Made by a program: the position numbers and the translations under genes | Assembly (NCBI GenBank): GCA_013399015.1 | Contig: VWZX01004666.1 | Coordinates: forward strand, 3,258,156-3,322,155 | Source of the DNA: Galbula dea | Lineage: Eukaryota; Chordata; Aves; Piciformes; Galbulidae | DNA length: 64,000 nucleotides | Direction: 5' to 3' | The notes under the pieces: generated by a model | Database searches by the model: none | Told to the model about the DNA's origin: nothing | What the model saw: the letters and a program-made list of their open reading frames with translations, nothing else | Shown: positions 48,315-61,000 of the stretch, in pieces | Layout: each line of letters begins with the position of its first letter | Position numbering within the stretch: position 1 is the stretch's first letter

Positions 48315-51300
48315 ATGGCGGGGCAGGTGCTGCAGGCTTGGGGGCTAGGAGCGGCCCTGAGGAGCCGAGCCGCGCTCCGTCCGCTGGGGCTGCTGGCCCC
48401 GCCGTGCCGGGACATGGCTGGGCCGGGAACGGGCTCGGGCTCGGGCGAAGCGACGCTAGAGGAGAACCCTTTCTACGGGAAGTACCGGCACAAGATCCAG
48501 GAGCTGCGGAGGTGCGGCGGGGATCGGGCCCTGAGGGAAGGAAGGGGGCAGCAGCATGCCGGCGGGGAATTGAGGGAGAGCTGCTTTTTAGGAGGATGCT
48601 GGAAGAGCTGGGATTTTGGGGAGGAGGGAGGTGATGTTTAGCTTTGCGCCCTTAAGAGAGAATTAATTAGTTAAGGCCAAATGCTGCCTTGAAATTCACG
48701 TGTGGTTGGCACCAAGGCAATGAGAATTGTCTTCCCTACGTGATCAGCTTGATAAAAGAGTTTTACTAACAAGAAATGAAAACTTGAAGTCCAGAACATG
48801 GATAAGTGAACATTTTAAAAGGCCAGGTGGTGTAAATCACCCAGTGCTGTTAACAGTCCTTTTTGCCATTAAGATCCAGCCCAGATGTGTTCGAATCCCG
48901 TATGGAAAAAAGAAACGAAGTGAAAAAGCAGCCTGTGGGACATTCCAGTCAAGGAGAGTTTATCAAATGCATGGAAGAAAAGGCAAGGAGAGTTTCCTTT
49001 GTAATTCACATATATTAAAGCTATGGTGTCATTTATATAGGATCAACATAATGCTGCAAACATAGAATGTTCCTGTTAGTAAGGAACCCCAAAATTTCAC
49101 TCTCTGGTGGCTAAAAGTATTGTTCTATATTCAAGTGTATTACTTTGCTGTTTTTCAGACTGTAAATTCTGTGTTTGAGACCTTGCTTAAGTGTTTAATC
49201 AGTTCCAGATTTGTTTGACCAGATGGAGTGACATGATTAAGAAAACCACTTAATAATATTGGATCCAAAAATGGAGAATAGTTTGCTTTTTCCTAATCCT
49301 TTGTGGCCTTGAAGTTCATAATTCACACTAAGTTACTCATTTCCTTCTCTTCATCATTTATTTTATTAAAAATGCACTGCAGCGATCTTCAAGTATCTTA
49401 AAAACTTGATCTCCTACTCAGGAGATTTTGGTTAGCAGGCACATTATGCATGGCAGCAGAAGCAAATAAATGCTATTAGATCATCAGCTATCAAAACTAA
49501 AGAAAAATGTTTTCCTCTAGGCAGAAGGCTTGGGCACAAAGACATCAAAGGGAGGATTCACAAAGCATAAGGTAAGGAGATGAACTAAGTGTTAGGAGAG
49601 GACATGCTGGTAAATCAAAGATGTAGATTAGCTTATATTGCTACCATGAGTGCTTCAGCCAAGAGCTACTTTACATAAACCTGATGTTCCTTACGCTGCA
49701 CTTGAGTATAAGGTTTTAATTTACTATTGGTACCACGTTCAATCTTAAAATTCCTGACACTCTGGGTTTTTATTGTCCTGGCCTTTCCCTTTCACACCCT
49801 GGAGGTTCCTGCCAGTTAGGGGATCTGTACTGAACAGATTTACTTTACAGTGTATAAATACATTTCTGAAGATCAGCCAGCAGAGGGACAAGAGAATGGC
49901 TTTATTTTCTTTCACATTCTTGTGTTGTGGTGAACTTTCTGTGTAAATCTGCCAACAGATCTTGTGTCTGAGGTGGCTGAAGGCAGAAGGCTGCAGCTCC
50001 TGTTGCAGCTTCAGTAGAGATCTGCACAGTTAGAGCAAAGTGTGTCCTGACAGAATCTCTTCTGTTCTGCTTCAGTGTGTGAATCCATTTCTCAGTGTGT
50101 TACTGCTTATGATTTACTAGTTTCTTTGACAATTAAGATAACTAAATCACACTGTAAATTGAATTAATTTCCTCTAGCTTAATTTTGTTCTCTGTAATTG
50201 CATTCATTCATTCAGCATTCCCACTTGTATCAGAGAACTGTTATCATGCTAAATTCCTTATGCTTTCTCTTGCAGACACTTGATTCAGTTCTTAATGTTG
50301 AGATGGTGAAAGAAAAATCAGCAGAGGAGATAAAACAGGTGATGGATATAAAAAGAATAAAATTTGCTCTACATCTGTGCTTAATTCTAATCTGCATGTG
50401 AGGATGAAGATTTTGCTTAGACTGAAATATAAACCATGGCTAAGGATGTATCTTTATTCATATGCATATAAACAGTAGAGGATAGTTTTCTCTCCATCAT
50501 GAAGTCCATCTAGGATGTACCCACTAGTGATCCTTCTGGACCTGATCACTCAAAAACTTCCTCTACTGCAATTCTTATGGTTGCTGTTTGATGTATAGTT
50601 GAACTGGCATTAGGAAGTTTCTGTCAGGTTTAAGCCAGGTAAAGGGAGATCCTAGCAGTGGCTCCTATGGATTATGCTTCATTTGTTTTGCAGGAATGAA
50701 AACAAAGCTTTTGCCACCTTGAACCTTTGTTTGCATTAACAGTCATTCAGGAGCCTATGTACTCATACTAATGTTCTTTAGGGGAAGAACAAGGTAGATG
50801 GGTTTCTTTGTTAGAAGAACAGTGTGAATCAAGTGCTTTCTCTTATTACCTGCTTGGCTTTGCGCTGGATTCCTTTTTACCTAGTTAAAAGTCACATCTG
50901 TTACACATTTCTGATGTAGCTTGAGTTGGATCTGGTTGAGTTTTTTCCTTATCAGACTGTATGCAAAGAAACTATGTAAGCATGATCATTTTAAGAGGAG
51001 CAGCACATATGAAGGAGCCTTTTGGTATAACTTAGCAGAAAGCTACCTGCTTTCCTGATAGGTTGAGAACATTGTAGAAGTGGTTATGTGCTTTGCAGGG
51101 GATGATGTGTGACCAGTTATAGCAGGGAGTGGGTTTGGTAACTCAGGAGTTTCCTTCAAGTTCCTCTTTTCTGTTTCACTGATTAAACATTTTTACTAAC
51201 AATACTCACTAGTTATGTGGGTCTGGGGAAGAAAACTGAAAAAGTCCTGAGCCTCTGGGCTTTTACCTGGACTTGTCCATTTATTGAGGGCTTTGAGCTT

Positions 51301-54300
51301 TTATGTGGGTATTGCCATCCTGCAGTGGGGAAGAAAAAGATTGTGAACACTTAGGAACGTTAAGGAAAGTCTTGTCTCCTGTTGAAAATGATTTTTGTGG
51401 GTTTTTTAAAAGAAAACCAACAACCAAAAAAAACCAAAACCAACCAAACAAAAAAACTAACGAAAAACCCCAAGAAAAAACCCCAACAAAAACGAAACCC
51501 CAACAACAAAAAAAGCAAGAAAACCCCCCACACACAACCGAAACCTCAAACTTTCTAGAAATCATCAGTGTGATTGTTGGCAAAATGTAAGCAGAATTTC
51601 TGATGGCTAGTGAATCTTGAGCCATCTCTGAGCCCAGTGCTTGTTTCTGTTACCTAGTTGAAGTCTGTCATTTGGTCCAAGTACTCTGGAACCTTAGGGA
51701 AAGTGTCTTGCATTAGCAGGAACATCAGGCAGGCTTGACTGAAAAATGACTTCTCAGAGTGCTTGGAAAGGTTAGTTGACAAACAGAATTATTTTTAAAG
51801 CATTTAATATTGCTGCTAGATGCTTGAGTCTAACTGTCTTATCTCCTTTGTTTCCTACAGATTTGGAATCAGTATTTTTCTGGAAAAGACACAGTTTATG
51901 CTGTTATTCCTGTAAGTAGTTCCCCTCTAGTTGTGCACTTGAGAAGCCAGTGTGCAAAACTTTCCTTTCTAATTGTGATTCTGTTGCTTTTAGAAGCAAT
52001 TGTTGAAGGAAAATGAGGTTTCAAGAACTTTCTTTGTAGACTGAGTGATCTTATTGCTCCAGATAAAGGCTTTCATTTCCAAAAATGTGTATCTTCTTTT
52101 TTTTTACTTACATCTATCTCAATAAAGGTAGTACCTTCTTCTGCACACCTGGCTTGAGCATCCAGGAATTGTTTATTATGTGTATCCACTACTGTGCAGG
52201 GTCCTAGTATCTATTAATGAAGCATTTATATTTTCACATCATTTTTAACTCAGAGTTGCTTATGTCTTTCCCCTCTTGGCTGCAGCACAGACAGCAAGCT
52301 CAAGTTTAATATGGCAATACCAGAGAACTTGCCTGTTAACATGCACGTGGCTAATCACTTGTGACTTACTTTCATACATTATTGGCAGCATTGTTACTGC
52401 ATCATGTTTCCTGTGATAAGATCACAGTTCTCATTCCTAATAGCTTTACCAGATGTTAATTGTTGTTAATCTGCATTAGGCTGAAAGAGTTTTTTTCACT
52501 TTTGGGGTTTCATTTTATTCTTTGCTTCAGAGTCTGTTTTGATCTCTTAAATCTGTCTTTTAACAGCTGGGGTCAAGCTTGAGTTCTGGAAACTTAATTT
52601 AAATCTGGTGTCTGATTTGCAGTTGTACTTGACCCTTTGAGATGCAGCTGGAATCAGTGGGAGGCTGTGTTCTAAATGTACGAGGTGCTGTATGCTCTGA
52701 AATTGGCAACATGGGATTTGAAGTCAAGCAGCTTCACGTTTCAGTTTTTCCAACATGTGGATGCTGTGAAAATAGTTTGAATTGCACATTTACTGCAGCA
52801 GAGAGCCAAAGCTAGGGACTCCAATTAAGATGGTGCAGGTCTTTCATTAGTAGGGCTGGCATGGTTCTTTGGTGTGTTATTTTGGAAGAGCTTTGGAAGA
52901 TTTTAAGGCTTTAATGCAGAGCAGATCCTAGGCACATGAAGAAGTATTTCATGGTGTCATCAAGGGGAGAAAAAAACCCTTATATCTTTGCCAGAAGCTT
53001 TCTGTTGGCTGGAAGAAAGGCCTTGCATAATTCTGGAGTGCTCAGAAGCACACATGGAAGAATTTCATGTTGATGAAGGACATATGTTTTTCTTTCCTGA
53101 ACACCTTAGAGTAGGTATTAATATATGGTGCTGGGAAGGAAAGAGCAGGTGAAAGATTTGAGGGAACATGTGAATGAAATTGGCAGCTTTCATCAGCACT
53201 GACATTTGTGGATTTAATGTAAAGCTAAGCAATAAGTATGTTACTACTAGATATCTAGGCTGCAGTTTAAGATTGAAGAACAGATGACTATAATGTAAAA
53301 TCCAGTTTGGAGCCAGGGATATGTCATCTTGCTCAACTGTTGATGCTACATGGTACAGTGGAACTAATACTGAAAGAGGATGTAATGCAAGCCTGAAACG
53401 TGGGCCCTTCACCTCTAAAGAATAAAGCTTTGGACCCAAGGAGTTTGCTGCTGCTTCATCTTAGAGACAGCATTGTTAAAGTGGGATACTGGTGATAATT
53501 AGATAACTAAGAACTAAATACAGTTTTCTGTGCACTCATCGTTAGCTGTTCCTGCAGTGAGACCTGCAGATGGAAGTTGTACCCTGTAGAGGTTTCTCTG
53601 ATTCTGAATGACTGCATTTGCATTTGTGTGAGGAAAAATTAATTTCTGTTTTTCCTTCTCCAAAGGCAGAGAAGTTTGATGTAATATGGAAGAGAGCCCA
53701 GAAATGTCCATCGGTATGTATGGCAGAGACCTGCAGTGCCTGAGTGTGTAGTTGTGCATTTCTCCTCTCTAACACCTAATGCATGAACTTTTGACTCTTC
53801 TGCGTTCAGACTCCTTGTATCAGCTTGGTTAGTAAAATCCAGGTGTTCAAATGCTTGTTCTAGAGTTCAGATAAAAGCAGTGGCTAGTCATCTGCATTGA
53901 ACAGTTTGATCTAGATAGTAGATATCTAGATGGAAGAGATGTGGGGTTCAGAAACAAAAGCACAGAATCTCCCAGGGAATGTATGTAGCTACACACCTCT
54001 GGTTTTCTATTAATTGGTGTCTAGTGGTTAAGTCTTTTCTGTGCAGTTTCCTGAAGAGCCAAGTCTTTTAGGCCAGCTTCATTGATGTTCCCACATGTCA
54101 TTCTTCATTACTTAAAGCATCTTTGCTTTAATCTGGAGGAACTGTTGTTAACTGTATCTGTGTGTCAGCATGGCATTACCTTGCACATACAGGGAAAAGT
54201 GAGTTGTCTTCTCTTAATTATTGGTGTGAGTTACTCCTGTTTCTTTTTGCTTCTTTTTGCTTCTTTTTGCTTCTTTTTGCTTCTTTTTGCTTCTTTTTGC

Positions 54301-57300
54301 TTCTTTTTTGTTTCTTTTTTGTTTCTTTTTTTGTTTCTTTTTTGTTTCTTTTCATTTCTTTTCATTTCTCTTTCTTTTTGTCAGTGAATACAGGCAGGAG
54401 TATCTGAAAGGGAAAAAGACAACAAATCAATATGTTCTATCCAGAGAAAGAGGTGACCCTTGTTATCTATTAGCCTGCTTTTCCCCATCATAAATGTGCA
54501 TAGCCATGCTTTCTTCCCCATGCTGATGATCTGTGATAGGTAAACATTAGTAAGCTAACATGAGCTAAGGCTATTGGAAGCCTTGCTGGGCAGGCACTGT
54601 GCCCTGTCTAGAGCATCACAGTCTCTAAAGGGATCTGAGTTGTCAAAAAAGGCTGCATGGCATGCACTGCAAAATTGAGTAGTGTAATTCTGTTGCAGAG
54701 CATTATAAATTCAACAGCTGTGATGGGAAGGGAGGCATTGGGTGTAGTTGAACCTTTTGTTACAAAGGAAATACTCTGTGGGTTCTTAGTGTGTGCCAGG
54801 ACAGGAAAGCATAAAATACTGAGAATGCTAATATGGTTATTTCAGAAATGAGTGGTTTCCAAAGATTCAGCTTCACTGTTTTCTCACATAGTTTGGTGGA
54901 TATCTTCTAAGCTTCAGTTAGAAGATTCCTTTGTGAATGAGCATGTTGTTGTTTTGAAGAAGGTGAACAGCAAAAGAGCAGAACACCTGACAAGCTAAAG
55001 GATGTCTTTGTGCCTTAATGCCACACACATGCTGTTGATTAGTGTTGTTTTCTGTTTAAAGTAATGTGTTTTTACAGGAATTTGTGTGCTGAAGTATGGA
55101 TTTTGAGCAAATTTCACTGTGCTGAGACAGAAATGAAATGCTTCATTTCCTTTATGAAAACAAAGTAGCCAGAGTTCCCTGCACTGAGAGGAGTGCTTTT
55201 GTACATCTGAATCAGAAACTTTGCTGGATTAATGGATTGGTCTTGTGTGTTTCACTTGCCAAGAGCAAGATTCAATATTTCTGGCTTTCCCAGGTTTTTG
55301 GAGCTTGGAGAGTTACTTACAGATTGGGGTGCATTCTTGTACTGTTCATTGGTGTTTAGGCAGGTATCCTGTGTGTTTTTCTGCTCCAATGTTGTCCTTT
55401 TCCACAGTGTGGGAAAAAGAGCAAGTCCCTATCCTATGGAACTGAACAGACTGTCAGTCTCTAGAGAGAAAATTCTTGCTGCCTTGTCTGGAAGAGTTGA
55501 TGGAATTACAGAATTAAATAGTTCCTTATCTTATATTTGACCATTTCTGCTGTTCATTTTCTAGAAGTGGATAAAAATGTCAGAGTCTGAATGTTCTCCA
55601 CTGTCCTGTCCTTTCCTTTGCCTGTTTCATACAATACTGATAAAAATGTGCCAACATATTTTCTACTGAAAGAATACTGATAAGGTAATGCTGGTTTACT
55701 GCCTGCTTTGAAGCTGGGTTCCTGCTGTCCTGCCACTCCTTGTGGGGCAAAGAAACTCTTTTTTTCTGTTGTGGTTCTCTCAGTAAAGCATTAATGCTGG
55801 AGACCAGTATGACATGGGCATCATTTTATTCTGTGAAATGGATAATTGCTTTTTTATTTTTCTTTTCAATAATTTCTCTGCAGTTTCTGTATGCTTTGCC
55901 AAGAAAAGAAGGTTATGAGTTCTTTGTGGGGCAATGGTCAGGAACAGAATTGCACTTCACATCCCTAATAAACATTCAGGTGAGTGATTGAAAGAAAAAG
56001 TCCAAAACCAGCTTAGGGCCCAGAAATATATCAGCATATTGCAATAGATAGTACTTGCTAAATAGTTTAATGAAAAGGGTGTCTGGCATAATGTGGAAAG
56101 AATTAGCAGAGAAAAACTGCCACTCATCATGAGTGAATTAGTAATATTGGGTAAATTAGTAAAATAATTATGGGTAAATTTGTATATTAAGTGTCTCTAT
56201 AGCCTAAAGGAGAATGAGATAGAAGTCAAATAGGCTCAAAATAGCCAAACTTTTTACAATTGTATCACTAGATGCTCTAAGATGAAATGTCTGGAAATGA
56301 TAGGTTCTTTCAAATGCAGATTGGCCTTTAGTCAAGAAAAAAGCCAACCTAACTCTGCAAATCCCTTGTTTTCTGTAAATACCAGGAATAATGAACTTTT
56401 AATTAGAACTGACCCTTAAGCCCTGAAAAATTACTGCCTCATAGCAGTTAATACTCAAAGGTTTGTAGTCAAGCCTCTAAATCTGTGACAGAGTTGAAGC
56501 TCTTGGTGGGATACAGACAGGTCTTTCTCTCCTTCAGACCCAAGGGGAAGCTGCCCCCAGCCAGTTGATCTTGTACCATTATCTTGAGCTGCAGAAGGAA
56601 AAAGGCATAGTGCTAATGACAGCAGAAAGGGACTCCACGTTCTTGGTAAGAGAAATCTATCCATTGGCTTCCTTCATTTTATGCTTCAGCTCCTGCAGTT
56701 TTGAATAAAAACCAAATTAAAATGAAGTCTGTAAGAGATTCTTTCCCAAAGAATGGTATTACTAGATTTCTTTAACCTAATCTACTTCACACTAGGGAAA
56801 GCTAGAAGGAAGTCATCAGTCTTTGTCTATCTGGTGATTTCAGTTCTTGCATTCTTTTCTTCCCTTACTTTGAGTATTGTATTTTATTGTTAAAAAAAAA
56901 AGCAAGGTTCTCTTTTTCATATTAATGGAAGTCAATCTGAGGGAAAGCTGTTGCTACCTGTTAACAAGTTAAAAGAGAGTTTTGAAGCTTGTTACTACTT
57001 GTGACATCAGGAGACCTCTGGAGCTTTGTGTTAGGTTTCTGCATGCCTTTGCTGATCGTGTGTGGGTGTGCTGTTATTTGCATGTCTGTAATACTACAGT
57101 GCTAGGGCTAATAGCACTAGGGATTGTACAGGTGGAACAAGATAACTAAGCATCACACCTCTGACTGACTGACACCAGTTCTGAAGCCATGTGCAGAGGA
57201 GTCACTGGTAATGCATTTGCCCTGTTGTATCTCAGAGTAAACATTTTTTGCAGATAGATTAACCATAAGCAGGGAAAGATGAGACTTTGGTGCATCTCCA

Positions 57301-57765
57301 TTGCCTCAGAGTGAGTTGGGATTACATATTTGACCTCTGAGGTGTATGCTCAGCAGGAAAATACTTTAAAGGCACAGTGCTGAAGTGTGTAAGTGGGCCA
57401 GGAACAAGAGGAAACTGGTTTCTTAGGAGATTTGCCAAACTAAGGTGACTTGGAATGAGTAATTTGAGGAGCAGGGCTGCAGCCTTTTTGCTGCTGAAGA
57501 GTCTTTTTCAATGGGATGCTCAAATACAACAAAACCTGATGGTAACACAGTCTTTGTTCTTACCTCACAGGTGGTCCATGAAGCACAGTGCTTGGCAAAT
57601 CAGGTGCCACTTTTCTATGCAACAGATCGTTCTGAGACCTACGAATTAGTGGAGATCTTCAACCACAGACCTACTGAGTTTAAGTATATGTCAGTTATAG
57701 CACAGCTTGAGCAAAGTGGACTTGGAAGAGAACTGAGACCTGGTCAGGTTTCTGACAAGTTATAG
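48315..57765 (+). CDS. ATPAF1: ATP synthase mitochondrial F1 complex assembly factor 1 (complete, 9 exons)
   Basis: Exons: 48315-48511, 48874-48982, 49521-49571, 50276-50338, 51861-51911, 53666-53713, 55884-55979, 56538-56645, 57571-57765. They join in frame to 305 codons plus TAG. The N-terminal 35 residues are rich in Arg, Ala and Leu with almost no acid residues, as in a mitochondrial presequence. NPFYGKYRHKIQELRR then opens the ATP11 domain, which continues with VEMVKEKSAEEIKQIWNQYF, EGYEFFVGQWSGTELHFTSL and FKYMSVIAQLEQSGLG to the end. ATP11-family proteins hold free F1 beta subunits in the matrix during F1-ATPase assembly. The ATG at 48315 (GCCATGG) has the better context; an in-frame ATG at 48219 would add a GC-encoded leader and weaken the presequence. 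Intron 2 uses a GC donor (AAG|GCAAGG). Human ATPAF1 is 328 residues; most of the difference is in the presequence. Confidence 0.96.
51409..51540. repeat. A/C-rich low-complexity tract
   Basis: Irregular runs of CCAAAA, CCAACAAA and AAAACCCC type in ATPAF1 intron 4. It produces artificial lysine/proline-rich and phenylalanine-rich frames. Confidence 0.75.
54239..54385. repeat. 10-bp minisatellite grading into CTTTT/GTTT variants
   Basis: Six exact tandem copies of TTCTTTTTGC occupy 54241-54300. They are followed by TTCTTTTTTG- and TTTTCATTTC-type variants to about 54385. The tract is in ATPAF1 intron 6. Its long open frames rich in Phe, Leu and Ser are products of the repeat. Confidence 0.95.
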
Positions 57766-58050
57766 AGCCTGACCTGCAGGTGAAGCAAGCCAGCAGCAGG
57801 CAGGCTGCTTCCTAGATGGGATAGGTCCTGTCTCTTTTGTTTTATGAATTTACTTTGGCTCCAGAAGGGATCTGGAGACATCCTGGGATAGTCAAGCCCA
57901 TCTGAGGCTGATGCAAGATGAGGACTTGGGCTGTTTGAAGGACAATAACTAATTGCCAGTTGGAGCCCTGTACTTCAGTGTAACTCCATCAGAACAAAGT
58001 CTTTTCCTGTCCTGCAATTTCTTGCTGCATGCTCAGTTTTTGACATCTGA

Positions 58051-58056
58051 AATAAA
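58051..58056 (+). promoter_or_regulatory. polyadenylation signal of ATPAF1
   Basis: AATAAA lies about 285 bases after the ATPAF1 stop and is followed by GTGACAG and G-rich sequence. It is the first canonical hexamer downstream of the stop. Confidence 0.65.
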
Positions 58057-61000
58057 GTGACAGAAGGGAAGCGATGTAGTGGACTGCACTGGCATTGGGA
58101 GAGGGATAACAACCCTTGTTTCTTCTCAGTAAATGCATTTGAAATGCCCTCCCCCATTATAATTGCATGGTTCACTGCTTTTTAATCTGTGTGGAATTTA
58201 TACAGGCTTGTCCATCAAGAAAGATAAATAAGACTGATGGTCTAAACCAGACTCCTCTTTATTAGTTTGTGTGTGGGGTTCCTTAAACAGATGTATACTG
58301 TGGCTTGTGTTTTTCACAGGATTAAATAATAGAGTGACTAGATTTCTTCTAGGAATTTTGTGCTTCTCAATTGATACATCAATTTTATCCTGTTGCTGTT
58401 TTTCTGTCTTTGAGATGTTTTTTCTTGAGGAATAGGGTATTATGAACATGGGGTTATTATTTAATATTTTTTAATAATGTAGAGGAATTACTGCCTGCTT
58501 TATAGAATTGATTTTTCTCAGACTGGCATCTTGACAGTCAACTCTACAAGTGGTATTTGAAGGGACAAAATAGCTTTTGCTCCTATTTCAGGAAAGCCAA
58601 TTTCCATAGTAAAAGCAAGATGGAATGGCATAGTAACAGAGAGATCCACCAACTGGCTTCTCAATTGCTAAGTGACAGCTAATAAAAAAAAATGTATTGG
58701 TGTGAATATAGATAGCTGCTTTAACATGGCAGTGTTGGTAAGGTTCTGGCATTACAGGCTGCAGCGGGCTTGTTTGTTTAGACCTTCCTTCAGTGAAAGA
58801 ATCCCAAGGCATTCATGCTTCAAGCTTCTCTTGTTTTCATTCCAGCAGAGGCAGCCAGTGCCCCTGTGGACAAGGGCAGACTGCAACAGTCTGATATGCA
58901 GCCTGCACATGGATTGCCAGTACACTATCCCTGCACAAGTAGACAAGTAAGCAGAGGGCAGCCAGGAGCTTCTCAGGAGCAACACTGAAATATTTCCCAT
59001 ATCCACATCATTTGCCCTTAGCACTAATGATCTACTATGTCCAGGCTACATTGTGTCCTCCCATCAGCCTTCTGAAGCTGACAAGCATTCCTTCCTTAGC
59101 CAAAGAAAAGAAAGCAAAAAAAGGTATGCAACTTCTCTCTGTTAGAGGAAGACAACTTCTGGGGCACGACTGATAGCAGATTTTCTGTGCTCCCCTTAGC
59201 CATGACATGATGTGGAGGTTTGATTAGTTATGAAGAGCTCTTACACAATCTGTTTGCTGGTGTATTTGGAAGACCCTGTTGCTGTAATACTCACTGTCAC
59301 TCCATGTTTTCTCAGCCCATTCTTTGGACATGAACAATGTTCAGCTAAGCACTAATGGTTGACAGAAAGGTTTATTGTTGGGGTCTCTTAGCAGTGACTC
59401 TTGTATGTTGGGTGTGAACTCCTGTCCATTAAGGGAATTGTAAGATGTGTTTAGAAGAGGAACATCTTCCTCCAGGGTTTTGCTGCAAGGAGATAGTTTT
59501 GCTCCCTGGTAATGTTGTCTTTTTGTGTCTGATTGCGTTGGGGCTCTGTGCGTGTGCATTAGCAGGGGAATAAGAGGAGGAGATGTGGCTAGAGCTGTTA
59601 CAATCTGAGCAGCAAAACACCTTTATTACAGAGCCTTTCTCCTTCTATAGCATTCATGCTCCATTTATCATTTTCACTTAGCTGAAATGAGGGTAGTTTT
59701 GATTCATTATTCCCTTCCTGCTTTGAAGAAGTTGAAGTTTTTGTATTTTTTTCTTAATATAGCTATAATATAACATCCCTGGATGAGTAACAGGCAACAG
59801 AAGTGTGAAATTCAAGGCTTCCAAATCTACACCTGAGCCTCTTTGAGCTTAAAAGACCAAAATCTCTAGTAAAGTCTGTAGCAGTCACTACTTGTAATTT
59901 TGAGTGGGTTGCTGGTGGTTTTTTTTCAATCCGTCATGTGATTGATTAATCCCAAGCTAAGAACTTCTGAAGAAGTCTGTTAAGACAGACAGAAATGGCA
60001 AAGTGAAGGAAAGGAAACATTTATTGCATTGCATGCATTGGAATAGTTTTTAAATAAGACTGAACCAGAAAAGGCCACGTTGTTAGTCTTAGTGTGGAGA
60101 GAGGAGGTCACTGTGAGACTTCCATGCCTTGCAGCCACTAGAGGGAATGTTTGTCTCCTTATTCTGAGCTACTGGCAGACTCCCAGCTTGTGAGCTGGGG
60201 TGAGTTTTGTGCTAAAAAAACCCAACAAACACTTAGAAGCCCAGCTTGCGCTGAGTTAGACTCGGTGCCCAAGACGAGCTGCCTTGGAGAGGGCAAATAC
60301 CCTGCAATATTTTTCTAGGTTACTTTGCTATTACCAGCCAAATGATCTTTCTTTTCAGCTGGATGCATCTGTCTCTGGTAGCCCTCAACTGCACTTGTTC
60401 ATGGAGGAGAAGCCCAGATTCTCCCTGTAGCCCCATGTAGTCTTCAGCCCCTGCATCATCCTGCAGCGAGGACTTCTTGGCTGAAGCAGGCGCTGTAGGG
60501 CCACCTCCTTCCCTTTCTAGTATCTGCCTGTGACTGGAGGAGAGCCCAGGGCCAGGGATGTGGCAGCAGTTCCTGCTAGGAGTGGTGGAGCAACTTTTAC
60601 AGCCAGTTTTCATTATCAGTGTCTCAAACCCTTGGCTTGCCCACCTGCCCCTGTCACCCAGGGGAGGTGTACCCTTATGTCAGCAGGAAACTCAGAGCCC
60701 ATCCTGCTCCCAGGGCGTTGTCCTGGCTTCTGGAAGGTGCCTGTCACAGCAATCAAGGAAGTGCAGATTGAAGAAGGATGTTCTTATCCTTACTTAAAAT
60801 GCTGACTCTTGTGGTTTTTTCATCTGTGCCTCTTTTTTTTTTTTCCCTGTGCCTTAGAAAATGGTAATACTTTAGTGCCCTCTGATCTGTGGCCGAGGAA
60901 GTTCTGACTCCCTGTCTCTGAGCTTACACAGAACTTGGTGGGGCAGGGGGAGGAAACTGGCTGTTCTGATGCTGCACAGCCAAGGCAAACTTTTCTGGGC

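Noticed and set aside
48885..48900. GTTCGAATCCCG, resembling a tRNA T-arm
   Set aside because: It lies inside ATPAF1 exon 2, codes for the conserved VFESR segment, and lacks the rest of a tRNA.
54082..54493. Overlapping Phe/Leu/Ser-rich frames resembling a membrane protein
   Set aside because: They are translations of the TTCTTTTTGC minisatellite inside ATPAF1 intron 6.
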